DNA of 64,000 nucleotides, taken from the NCBI GenBank assembly GCA_024400395.1, contig JAKSMW010000005.1, positions 18,776-82,775 on the forward strand, read 5' to 3'. The position numbers were made by a program, and so were the translations under genes. The notes beneath the pieces are model-generated. The model had not been told where the DNA came from. It did not search any database and saw only the letters and a program-made list of their open reading frames with translations. Positions 9,293-19,762 of the stretch are shown in pieces (the first letter of the stretch is position 1; each line of letters starts with the position of its first letter). Origin of the DNA: Bacteroidales bacterium (lineage in GTDB: Bacteria > Bacteroidota > Bacteroidia > Bacteroidales > F082).

Positions 9293-11281
9293 TTAAGCTA
9301 TTGATGTGTTATCCGATTCTTCAACTTTTATTCCTGATTCATCTTTTTTGTCATATGATTTGGAGAAATCTCTTTCTTCCGGTGTCCAAGGCCTCTTCCC
9401 GAAAATTGTCTCAAGGTCATCGGCGAAGATTACCTCCCTGTCGATGAGTTTTTCGGCGAGTTGCGTGAGGCCGGTTTTATGCTCGTTGAGGATGCGTATC
9501 GCCTCCTGATATGCGCTTTCGATGAGTTTGCTCACTTCCTGATCGATGATTTCGGCGGTCTTTTCGCTGAAAGGCTTTGTGAAGGCGTAGTCGCTCTGAC
9601 CTGTTGAGTCGTAATAACTTACGTTGCCGATTTTCTCGTTGAGGCCGTAATATGTCACCATTGCGAAGGCTTGTTTCGACACTTTTTCGAGGTCGTTCAA
9701 CGCGCCTGTGGATATATGTCCGAAGATGATTTGTTCTGCGGCGCGTCCGCCGAGGGTGGCGATCATCTCGTGATACATCTGTTCTTTTGTGGTGATTTGT
9801 CTTTCGTCAGGGAGATACCATGCCGCGCCTAAGGCTTTGCCTCTTGGCACTATGGTGACTTTCACGAGCGGGTGCGCGAACTCAAGCATCCAGCTTGTCG
9901 TGGCGTGGCCGGCTTCGTGGAAGGCGATGACTTTCTTTTCCGAAGAAGTGATGACTTTGTTTTTCTTCTCGAGTCCGCCGACGATACGGTCGATGGCGTC
10001 GAGGAAGTCTTGTTTCTCAATGTTTTCCTTATCGTGACGTGCGGCGATGAGTGCCGCTTCGTTGCACACGTTGGCGATGTCGGCGCCGGAGAATCCAGGT
10101 GTCTGTTTCGCCAGGAACTCTTTGTCAACGTCATCGGCGAGTTTCAGTCCGCGCATGTGGACTTCAAAGATCTCTCTTCTTCCGTTGAGGTCGGGGAGTT
10201 CGACGTATATCTGGCGGTCGAAGCGTCCGGCGCGCATCAAGGCCTTGTCGAGGATGTCGGCGCGGTTTGTGGCGGCGAGCACTATGACGCCGGAGTTGGT
10301 GCCGAAGCCGTCCATCTCGGTAAGCAGCTGGTTAAGGGTGCTTTCGCGCTCGTCGTTGCCTCCGTTCATCGGGTTCTTGCCGCGGGCGCGTCCGATGGCG
10401 TCGATTTCGTCTATGAATATAATACAAGGTGATTTTTCTTTCGCCTGTTTGAAAAGGTCGCGTACTCTCGAAGCACCCACGCCCACGAACATCTCCACGA
10501 AGTCGGAGCCTGAGATGCTGAAGAACGGAACACCCGCCTCGCCCGCCACCGACTTGGCTAACAACGTCTTACCTGTTCCGGGAGGGCCGACGAGAAGCAC
10601 GCCTTTAGGAATCTTTCCGCCGAGGCGCGTGTAACGTTTCGGGTTCTTAAGGAAATCCACAATCTCCATGACCTCCTCCTTCGCCTCTTCAAGTCCGGCG
10701 ACGTCTTTGAAGGTCGTCTTCTGGTCTTTCTCCTGGTCGTACAGCTTCGCCTTCGACTGCCCGATGCTGAAAATCTGACCGCCACCGGCTCCGCCGTTCA
10801 TCCTGCGCATGATGAAAATCCAGAATAACAGTATGATTACCAATGGCAAAACCCATGAAAGCACCTCGGCACCCCAGTTGTGCCTTTCAATTGGAATGAT
10901 TTCGACAGGGTCGCTCAGACCTTCCTGAGCCTCGTCAACCTTCTGATACAGACGGTCTTCCGAAACTTTCATGGTGTAATTCGGTGTCTCCCCGAAGTTC
11001 GACCTCCTCTCGTCAGGGAAGTGTTTCTTCAAACCTTGCTCGTTGAGATAAATCTCCGCAACGCTTTTGTTCACCAACTCGATTTTTTCGACATCCTGGT
11101 CACGAAGCAACGTCATCAGCTCCGTCATTGTCAGCTCTTTTGCAGGATTTACCCCTTTGAAAAAGAGCGAACCGAGGAAAAACGCAATGAGTATGATGTA
11201 AATCCAATAGAATCCTATCTTCTTTTTCGGCTGCTTGTTGCCGCCGCCCATATTCTGGAAATTGTTGTTGTTCTCTTCCAT
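9293..11281 (-). CDS. ftsH: ATP-dependent zinc metalloprotease FtsH
   Basis: Membrane-anchored AAA+ protease that degrades misfolded membrane proteins and some regulators. Two transmembrane segments (~20-40 and ~135-155) flank an extracytoplasmic domain. Walker A GPPGTGKT (~230), Walker B FIDEID, the second region of homology, and the zinc motif HEAGH (~455) are all intact. The ATG at 11281 (MEENNNNFQN) is chosen: the 17-codon upstream extension overlaps the end of rsfS and is Arg/Lys-rich, unlike any FtsH N-terminus. 662 aa, with an acidic C-terminal tail. Confidence 0.96.
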   Translation of the reverse strand: MEENNNNFQNMGGGNKQPKKKIGFYWIYIILIAFFLGSLFFKGVNPAKELTMTELMTLLRDQDVEKIELVNKSVAEIYLNEQGLKKHFPDERRSNFGETPNYTMKVSEDRLYQKVDEAQEGLSDPVEIIPIERHNWGAEVLSWVLPLVIILLFWIFIMRRMNGGAGGGQIFSIGQSKAKLYDQEKDQKTTFKDVAGLEEAKEEVMEIVDFLKNPKRYTRLGGKIPKGVLLVGPPGTGKTLLAKSVAGEAGVPFFSISGSDFVEMFVGVGASRVRDLFKQAKEKSPCIIFIDEIDAIGRARGKNPMNGGNDERESTLNQLLTEMDGFGTNSGVIVLAATNRADILDKALMRAGRFDRQIYVELPDLNGRREIFEVHMRGLKLADDVDKEFLAKQTPGFSGADIANVCNEAALIAARHDKENIEKQDFLDAIDRIVGGLEKKNKVITSSEKKVIAFHEAGHATTSWMLEFAHPLVKVTIVPRGKALGAAWYLPDERQITTKEQMYHEMIATLGGRAAEQIIFGHISTGALNDLEKVSKQAFAMVTYYGLNEKIGNVSYYDSTGQSDYAFTKPFSEKTAEIIDQEVSKLIESAYQEAIRILNEHKTGLTQLAEKLIDREVIFADDLETIFGKRPWTPEERDFSKSYDKKDESGIKVEESDNTSIA

Positions 11282-11295
11282 TAAAACACTCTTAA

Positions 11296-11667
11296 CTAAT
11301 CTTCGTAAACTTTCTTTTCTGCATCTGCCCACAACTCTTCGAGCCGGTAGAAACTGCGTTTCGGCTCAAGGAAAACGTGAACCACCACGTCAATATAGTC
11401 CAGCAAAATCCATTCCGAATTTTCAAAACCTTCTTCGTGATATGTGTGAACGCGCAATGTGTTGCGGACATTGTCAATGATTTTCTCGGCGATTGCGTTG
11501 ACTTGTGTTTTAGACTGCGCATGGCAGATTACAAAATAATCAGTCACCGCCGTATGTATCTCTCTCATATCCAATGTGGTGACTTCTTTTGCCTTGCTCT
11601 CAAGCATCGTTTCCACGACGGTCGAAAGCACTTCTTCCGTATTGTCTGTTTCGTGTCTTACTCTCAT
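11296..11667 (-). CDS. rsfS: Ribosome silencing factor RsfS
   Basis: Binds uL14 on the 50S subunit and blocks subunit joining under nutrient limitation. The 123-aa protein has the compact Oligomerization/RsfS fold: the EVTTLDMREI strand, TDYFVICHAQSKTQVNAIA, and the SEWILLDYIDVVVHVF block with conserved Trp and Asp residues. The ATG at 11667 is preferred to an in-frame TTG at 11679, which is only 11 nt from the -7 box. It heads the rsfS-ftsH-LUD operon. Confidence 0.93.
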   Translation of the reverse strand: MRVRHETDNTEEVLSTVVETMLESKAKEVTTLDMREIHTAVTDYFVICHAQSKTQVNAIAEKIIDNVRNTLRVHTYHEEGFENSEWILLDYIDVVVHVFLEPKRSFYRLEELWADAEKKVYED

Positions 11668-11689
11668 TTTTGCTATCAAAAAATTTTTT

Positions 11690-11748
11690 GCAAAGATACT
11701 TAATATTTTTATTTTTCAGAATTATAAAAGAAAAAAATACTACTTTTG
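11690..11748. promoter_or_regulatory. Divergent promoters of rsfS and birA
   Basis: Minus-strand -7 box TATCTTTGC (11690-11698) drives rsfS; plus-strand -7 box TACTTTTG (11741-11748) drives birA. The two face away from each other across about 40 bp of A/T-rich DNA. Confidence 0.75.
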
Positions 11749-11820
11749 TTTTCTCGTTTGAAATTATTTTTATTTGGAAGAAATTCAAGGGCTATGGGAG
11801 AAAATTTTGGTTTGGAGAAC

Positions 11821-12606
11821 ATGAAAATTTTTCATTTTGAAGAAGTCTCTTCTACGAATACGATTTTGCGTGACATGATGGCGGATGGATGTGACGTTGC
11901 CGGTACTGTCGTCGTCGCCGGTCATCAGACAGCGGGGAAGGGGATGGGCGAGAACCGCTGGGAAAGCGAACCGAATAAAAATCTGCTTTTCAGCATCGCA
12001 TTGAATGTCAGCTTTTTAAAGGCCGAAGAACAATTCAAAATCTCGCAAGCCGTCGCCGTCGCCATCCTCAACGCCATCTCCCCAAAACTCCTAACCTCCT
12101 CAAACTCCTCAAATTCCTCAAATCCCTCAATCTCCTCAAACTCCTCAAACCCTTCGATAAAGTGGCCAAATGACGTTTACGTCGGCTCAAAGAAACTTGC
12201 CGGAATGTTGATTCAAAACACCATTTCGGGAATGATGATGCAAACATCAATTATTGGTATCGGATTGAATGTCAATCAATTGAAGTTCGGCGGGAATATA
12301 CCGAATCCCGTTTCTTTGAAGATGCTGACCGGAAACGATTTTGACTTGGAATCGCTTCTTGATGAATTGATTGTCAACATAAATGATGCCGTTGAAGATC
12401 TTCGGACCGAACAGGGTAAGGAAAGAATCGACGTTGCTTACAGGAAACGTCTTTTCCGCCGCGGCGAGTGGGCTGAATATGAACATGAAGGAGAAATTAA
12501 ATCTATGATTATCAACGGATATGACAAATACGGCCGTCTTTGCCTTTCCGACAAAAACGGCCATGAAGTCGTCTGTGATATTAAAGAAATCAGGTTTATA
12601 TTGTAG
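11821..12606 (+). CDS. birA: Biotin--[acetyl-CoA-carboxylase] ligase with a repeat-encoded insertion
   Basis: Attaches biotin to the biotin carboxyl carrier protein. Catalytic features: STNTILRDM, GHQTAGKGMGENRW (variant of GRGRxGR-W), IKWPNDVYVGSKKLAGML, and GIGLNVNQ. There is no N-terminal HTH, so it is the enzyme-only class. Between ISPKL and IKWPNDV about 20 extra residues of the form SSN/SSNP/SI are inserted, encoded by six 9-bp tandem units; relatives have a short turn here. The ATG at 11821 is favoured over 11794 by its upstream GGAG and by homologue length; it gives 261 aa. The 3' end overlaps the convergent gene by 11 bp. Confidence 0.9.
   Translation: MKIFHFEEVSSTNTILRDMMADGCDVAGTVVVAGHQTAGKGMGENRWESEPNKNLLFSIALNVSFLKAEEQFKISQAVAVAILNAISPKLLTSSNSSNSSNPSISSNSSNPSIKWPNDVYVGSKKLAGMLIQNTISGMMMQTSIIGIGLNVNQLKFGGNIPNPVSLKMLTGNDFDLESLLDELIVNINDAVEDLRTEQGKERIDVAYRKRLFRRGEWAEYEHEGEIKSMIINGYDKYGRLCLSDKNGHEVVCDIKEIRFIL
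12096..12149 (+). repeat. 9-bp tandem repeat inside birA
   Basis: Six units of CTCCTCAAA (variants TTCCTCAAA, TCCCTCAAT), all in frame, each coding Ser-Ser-Asn or a near variant. The composition is unlike the rest of the gene, and length change by slippage would preserve the frame. Confidence 0.85.
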
Positions 12607-12985
12607 CCGCTTTCTCGGCCATCATGTTCACGAGATTCTGCAAGGGGCGTTTCGCCATCATCGACATGAGTGCGTTGAGCTGGGCGTCAATCTCGAACAT
12701 CACGCGGCATTTGTCGCCCGTTGACGCGATGTGAATCGAGAAGACGAATGGAAACGGGACTTTCCCGACAGGAACAAGTTGCACCAAACTGTATGGAACT
12801 CTTTGACTTACGCTTAAAGTGATGCTTCCCATCCCTTGGACGGTGAACGCCAAAGTGTCGGCGTCGGCTTTCACGTTCAAAGCCTGTTCAGGCAGCATCG
12901 CCGGAATGTTTCTCATGTCACTCGCAAGGGCGTACATCTCCTTCTCGCTCTTGCTTGTGTCAATATATTCTGATTTAAATAACAT
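12596..12985 (-). CDS. SRPBCC-like small protein, function unknown
   Basis: A 129-aa cytoplasmic protein with the alternating strand pattern and long C-terminal helix of the START/SRPBCC (polyketide-cyclase-like) fold: FKSEYIDTSKSEKEMY at the N-terminus, FVFSIHIASTGDKCRVMFEIDAQLN, then a final amphipathic helix. It follows pyrE on the same strand across a heptad repeat, and its last codons overlap the 3' end of birA. No ligand or enzymatic residues can be named. Confidence 0.6.
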   Translation of the reverse strand: MLFKSEYIDTSKSEKEMYALASDMRNIPAMLPEQALNVKADADTLAFTVQGMGSITLSVSQRVPYSLVQLVPVGKVPFPFVFSIHIASTGDKCRVMFEIDAQLNALMSMMAKRPLQNLVNMMAEKAATI

Positions 12986-12994
12986 CCTTATTCC

Positions 12995-13031
12995 TTTTAA
13001 CTTTCAACTTTTAACTTTCAACTTTCAACTA
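12995..13031 (-). repeat. A-rich heptad repeat between pyrE and the SRPBCC gene
   Basis: Five 7-bp units (sense strand GTTGAAA / GTTAAAA) begin within the TAG stop of pyrE and run to about 10 nt before the next start. The gap consists of little else. Confidence 0.75.
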
Positions 13032-13679
13032 ACTCTGGTGTGCGTCTGACCATGCCTGCGGGCTTTGTCTCCATCCCATGAGCGATTGAATCTGGTCGTC
13101 GGAGACGTAGTTCTCTTCGACGGCTTTCTTTATCAACGCCTCGTAGTTGCTGATGGTCACGAGTTCGCAGCTGGCGTTTTTGAATGCCTCGGCCGCGGCG
13201 TTGAGCTGGTATGTGAAAATCGCCATCATGCCTTTGACGTTTGCGCCTTTCTCGCGGAGCGCCTCGACTGCGGCGAGACTCGACTTGCCTGTCGATACGA
13301 GGTCTTCGATGACAACCACCGAAGAGCCTTGCGGCACGATGCCTTCAACCTGGTTGTTGAGACCGTGTGACTTCGCCTCAGAACGCACGTAGCAGAACGG
13401 GAGTCCGAGGTCCTGTGCGACCAATGCGCCTTGCGGGATGCCACCCGTGGCGACACCGGCGATGATGTCAGGTTTGCCGTATTTCTCAAGGCATTTCTTG
13501 ACAAAAGCCTCACGGATGAACGTCCTGATTTGCGGATACGAAAGAGTAATGCGGTTGTCGCAATATATCGGAGATTTTAATCCACTCGCCCATGTAAAAG
13601 GATTTGCAGGATTCAATTTTATTGCTTTAATTTGCAGCAAAAAATTTGCTAATGCTAATGCGGTCTCTTGATCGTTCAT
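13029..13679 (-). CDS. pyrE: Orotate phosphoribosyltransferase
   Basis: Transfers phosphoribose from PRPP to orotate, giving OMP in pyrimidine synthesis. The 216-aa protein has the PRPP-binding loop VVVIEDLVSTGKSS (residues ~115-128), the N-terminal FTWASGLKSPIYCDNR substrate segment, and the KSHG motif of the flexible loop. The first gene of a two-gene unit with the SRPBCC gene; divergent from the Nudix gene. Confidence 0.96.
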   Translation of the reverse strand: MNDQETALALANFLLQIKAIKLNPANPFTWASGLKSPIYCDNRITLSYPQIRTFIREAFVKKCLEKYGKPDIIAGVATGGIPQGALVAQDLGLPFCYVRSEAKSHGLNNQVEGIVPQGSSVVVIEDLVSTGKSSLAAVEALREKGANVKGMMAIFTYQLNAAAEAFKNASCELVTISNYEALIKKAVEENYVSDDQIQSLMGWRQSPQAWSDAHQS

Positions 13680-13707
13680 GATACGTTAAAATATTTAAAA
13701 ATCGAGT

Positions 13708-13716
13708 GCAAATGTA
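13708..13716 (-). promoter_or_regulatory. Probable -7 box of pyrE
   Basis: TACATTTGC on the minus strand, about 30 nt upstream of the pyrE ATG. It overlaps the start codon of the divergent Nudix gene, so the two genes share very little regulatory DNA. Confidence 0.55.
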
Positions 13717-14335
13717 CAGACTTTTTTGTAATGACAGAGTATTAATCTCAAAAAATTTTTCTGTTGAAACCTTTGAATGCAAAGATGAAAACGTAAATTC
13801 TCCGTTAGACGTTGATAATGTTATCGTTAAAATAAAACAATGGCTTGATGATTCCGCTGCTGTCACCCTTGACTTGGGTGATCTGGACGGTGATGCCGTC
13901 GCTTTGGCGATAAAGTCGGTTTTCAGGCAGGCACCTGCTGCTGGCGGCGTTGTTATGATTGACAATCAGTTCGTTGCGATAGAAAGAAATGGCATTCCTG
14001 ACCTTCCGAAAGGACATATCGAAGAAGGTGAGACACCTGAAGTCGCTGCGCTGCGCGAGGTCGAGGAGGAGACAGGAATCACTGATTTGAAGATAACAGG
14101 AAAGCTCCCGGTCACCTGGCATTGCTACCTCCTGAACGGAAACTGGACGATAAAAAAGACTTCGTGGTTTCTGATGAAGACCGCTTCCGGAATGAAAAAC
14201 GTCCCGCAGACCGAGGAAAGCATCTCGAAAGTTTACCTTATTAATATATACGGTGATGAATTTGACGACTTCTTGAAGAAAACGTTTGCGTCGCTTCGCC
14301 CCGTTGCAGAGTTCCTAAAGTTTATAAAGTTATAA
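13712..14335 (+). CDS. Nudix hydrolase
   Basis: Hydrolyses a nucleoside diphosphate linked to another group; the substrate is not readable from sequence. The Nudix box is complete: GHIEEGETPEVAALREVEEETGI contains G-x5-E-x7-REUxEExGU (residues ~102-124). An N-terminal ~75-residue extension precedes the catalytic domain, as in the Bacteroidales proteins next to pyrE. The ATG at 13712 is used; a GTG two codons upstream is also open. The last five residues (KFIKL) are encoded by the heptad repeat that follows, so the repeat appears to have reset the stop codon. Confidence 0.85.
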   Translation: MYRLFCNDRVLISKNFSVETFECKDENVNSPLDVDNVIVKIKQWLDDSAAVTLDLGDLDGDAVALAIKSVFRQAPAAGGVVMIDNQFVAIERNGIPDLPKGHIEEGETPEVAALREVEEETGITDLKITGKLPVTWHCYLLNGNWTIKKTSWFLMKTASGMKNVPQTEESISKVYLINIYGDEFDDFLKKTFASLRPVAEFLKFIKL

Positions 14336-14450
14336 AGTTTGTAAAGTAGAAAGTGGCTGGCGCACGAGGGTTTTTCTTCCTCATGCGCCAGGTACTTTAT
14401 AAACTTTCAAACTTTACAAACTTTAAGAACTTTTTTACTATCTTTGCAGC
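14316..14450. repeat. Long palindromic repeat element with promoter
   Basis: Left arm of AAAGTTT/ATAAAGT units (14316-14353), core stem CTGGCGCACGAGG (14357-14369) / CCTCATGCGCCAG (14379-14391), then a right arm of the inverse units (14394-14432). The arms are near-perfect inverted repeats, so the whole can fold as one long hairpin and probably ends Nudix transcription. The right end runs into the coaD -7 box. Related copies lie at 25629, 27903, 29612 and 60583. Confidence 0.8.
14439..14446 (+). promoter_or_regulatory. -7 box of coaD
   Basis: TATCTTTG within ACTTTTTTACTATCTTTGC, 30 nt before the coaD ATG. The same 18-nt or longer context occurs upstream of the AAA gene at 28065. Confidence 0.7.
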
Positions 14451-14475
14451 CTGAAATTTCAAACATAAAATAGTG

Positions 14476-14937
14476 ATGAAAACTGCCATCTTCGCCGGCT
14501 CATTCGACCCGATAACACGCGGACATGAGAACATCGTGCTCAAGGCACTCCCGCTTTTCGATGAGATAATCATCGCCATCGGTGTCAATAGCAACAAGAA
14601 ATATGAGTTTGCACTTGACGACAGAATACGCTGGATAAAAAATACTTTTAATGCTTTCGATAAAGTTAAAGTCATTAACTACGAAGGACTTACCGTTGAT
14701 TTTTGCAAAAAGATGAACGCCCGTTACATAATACGCGGCATCCGCAACACCAACGACTTCGACTATGAGAACCTCATCGCCGAGACCAACAAACAGATCG
14801 CGCCCGAGATTGAGACAGTGTTCTTCGTGCCTGACCTGAACATGCGCTGCATCTCGTCAACACTCGTGCGCGACATCATGAAAAACGGCGGCGACGTGTC
14901 GATGTTCGTGCCGGAGAAATCAGGTTTTTATGATTAG
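14476..14937 (+). CDS. coaD: Phosphopantetheine adenylyltransferase
   Basis: Converts 4'-phosphopantetheine and ATP to dephospho-CoA. The 153-aa protein has the nucleotidyltransferase motif GSFDPITRGHENI (residues ~7-19) and the ISSTLVRD motif near residue 128, plus RGIRNTNDFDYE, the substrate loop. The ATG at 14476 is chosen over a GTG one codon before. Followed after 9 nt by a secreted thioredoxin-fold gene. Confidence 0.96.
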   Translation: MKTAIFAGSFDPITRGHENIVLKALPLFDEIIIAIGVNSNKKYEFALDDRIRWIKNTFNAFDKVKVINYEGLTVDFCKKMNARYIIRGIRNTNDFDYENLIAETNKQIAPEIETVFFVPDLNMRCISSTLVRDIMKNGGDVSMFVPEKSGFYD

Positions 14938-14946
14938 AGATTGGAG

Positions 14947-16323
14947 ATGAGAGATAAGAGAATCGTTTTCGCTTTGCTGCTTCTTCTGCCGCTTCTGTCG
15001 CCTTCGCAGAACCTGAAGATCGTGGGTAAGACCAACAAACCCAATGCGTTGGTGCGCCTCCTGACGTACAACGAATTATTCACAAACGAGCAGACAACCA
15101 TCGGAGAGACTTATTCCGACTTCAGCGGCAGCTTCTCTTTCAACACTGTCATCCAACACGATACGCCGGCGCAGATAGCCGTTGACCTCGACCGCGTTGA
15201 CCTCGTGCTGAAGCCGGGCGGCTTCTACGACATAAATGTTTCCATCCCCGCGAAAAATGCAGACCTCTCGTTCTTCGAGCAGGAGCCTCCGTCGCTGACG
15301 ATAAATTCGGCGAGAGACAACGACATGAGCCGTCAGCTCATCGCGTCGGAAGCCATCGTCAATGACTTCGTTTATGAATATGCCGATCAGGTTTTTCGTG
15401 CCAAAAAGTCATATCTCATAGACACGCTCGCACACCAGATCAGCAGGGCGACGGGCGACAAGAAAAACGATTTCGTGGATGATTACGTGCGCTATAAATT
15501 AGCTGCGCTGAAGATGGTGGCATCATCGGGTAATACAACCAAGATTATAACTGAATATTTTGACAATCAACCTGTTCTGTATCTGCAAAGTTCTTACGTT
15601 GACCTGTTCAATGAGATTTTTGACGGCTATTTCGACTCGCGCAGCTTCAGTCGTCACGGGCTTGTTGACGCCTTGTATTCAGGCTACGACGGCTTCTGGA
15701 ATTACATCAGAAAAGATGACTTTTTGTCACGTAATCCGCAACTCGCGGAACTAATAGTCCTGAAATATCTGAATCAACTTTATTACGGAAATCCCGAACT
15801 GAAATGGCTCGCCTTCGACTTCATCAACAGAATGAAAAACGTGTCGGAATACCCGCAGAACAGAGTGGCCGCATCCAGCATGATGACACGTATCAGAAGA
15901 CTTTCGTACGACACCGACGCACCTGATTTTTCGTTGATAGACAAAAACGGCGACACCGTCAGCCTTTCTGACTATCACGACGGCATGGTTCTCCTGCAAT
16001 TTGTTGACAGGGTCTCCGACATGACCGACTATGAGTTTTCAAAACTGAATGAGTTGCAAAAACAATGGAACGACACTATCGCCGTCGTCACAATCGCCAC
16101 AAGAGAATCGTTCAATGATTTTATTGAACTCTTTGAAAATCAAAAATATAACTGGCAACTTCTGAATCTCGGCGATGACATCCTGCTGCTTGAGAAATAT
16201 AATATCAGGACTTGTCCCGATTATATTATTCTGAAGTCGAGAGGACGAATCGGCATGGCTCCGGCCGCCGCTCCCGGACGTTATCTCGACTACCATGTCA
16301 GAAGAATTTACGGTTACAAGTAA
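14947..16323 (+). CDS. Exported thioredoxin-fold protein lacking CxxC
   Basis: A 458-aa protein with an N-terminal signal peptide (hydrophobic run of Leu before SPSQ), a middle mostly helical region, and a C-terminal TlpA/AhpC-like domain (from about residue 325: APDFSLIDKNGDTVSLSDYHDGMVLLQFVD). In TlpA-type proteins a CxxC follows the VLLxF strand; here the segment reads DRVSDMTDYE and has no cysteines, so disulfide exchange by that motif is not possible. A single CP (TCPDY) late in the domain marks the cis-Pro position. The overall shape resembles Bacteroidales TlpA-like lipoproteins, although there is no clear lipobox. Probable periplasmic binding or structural role. Confidence 0.7.
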   Translation: MRDKRIVFALLLLLPLLSPSQNLKIVGKTNKPNALVRLLTYNELFTNEQTTIGETYSDFSGSFSFNTVIQHDTPAQIAVDLDRVDLVLKPGGFYDINVSIPAKNADLSFFEQEPPSLTINSARDNDMSRQLIASEAIVNDFVYEYADQVFRAKKSYLIDTLAHQISRATGDKKNDFVDDYVRYKLAALKMVASSGNTTKIITEYFDNQPVLYLQSSYVDLFNEIFDGYFDSRSFSRHGLVDALYSGYDGFWNYIRKDDFLSRNPQLAELIVLKYLNQLYYGNPELKWLAFDFINRMKNVSEYPQNRVAASSMMTRIRRLSYDTDAPDFSLIDKNGDTVSLSDYHDGMVLLQFVDRVSDMTDYEFSKLNELQKQWNDTIAVVTIATRESFNDFIELFENQKYNWQLLNLGDDILLLEKYNIRTCPDYIILKSRGRIGMAPAAAPGRYLDYHVRRIYGYK

Positions 16324-16360
16324 ATTTCACATTTTTACATAATAATAAAAAAAAATTAAT

Positions 16361-16368
16361 TATTTTTG
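16361..16368 (+). promoter_or_regulatory. -7 box of secA
   Basis: TATTTTTG within a poly-A/T stretch, about 58 nt before the secA ATG. The -33 box is poorly defined. Confidence 0.6.
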
Positions 16369-16426
16369 CGCAACTTTTGTGGAACGAAAGTTGTAAAATA
16401 ACATCGTAAAAAAATATAGACGAAAT

Positions 16427-19717
<3,291 letters not shown>

Positions 19718-19762
19718 CATAACACATTTATTAATTATTCCGGGAAATTAAAGTCATAAAGT

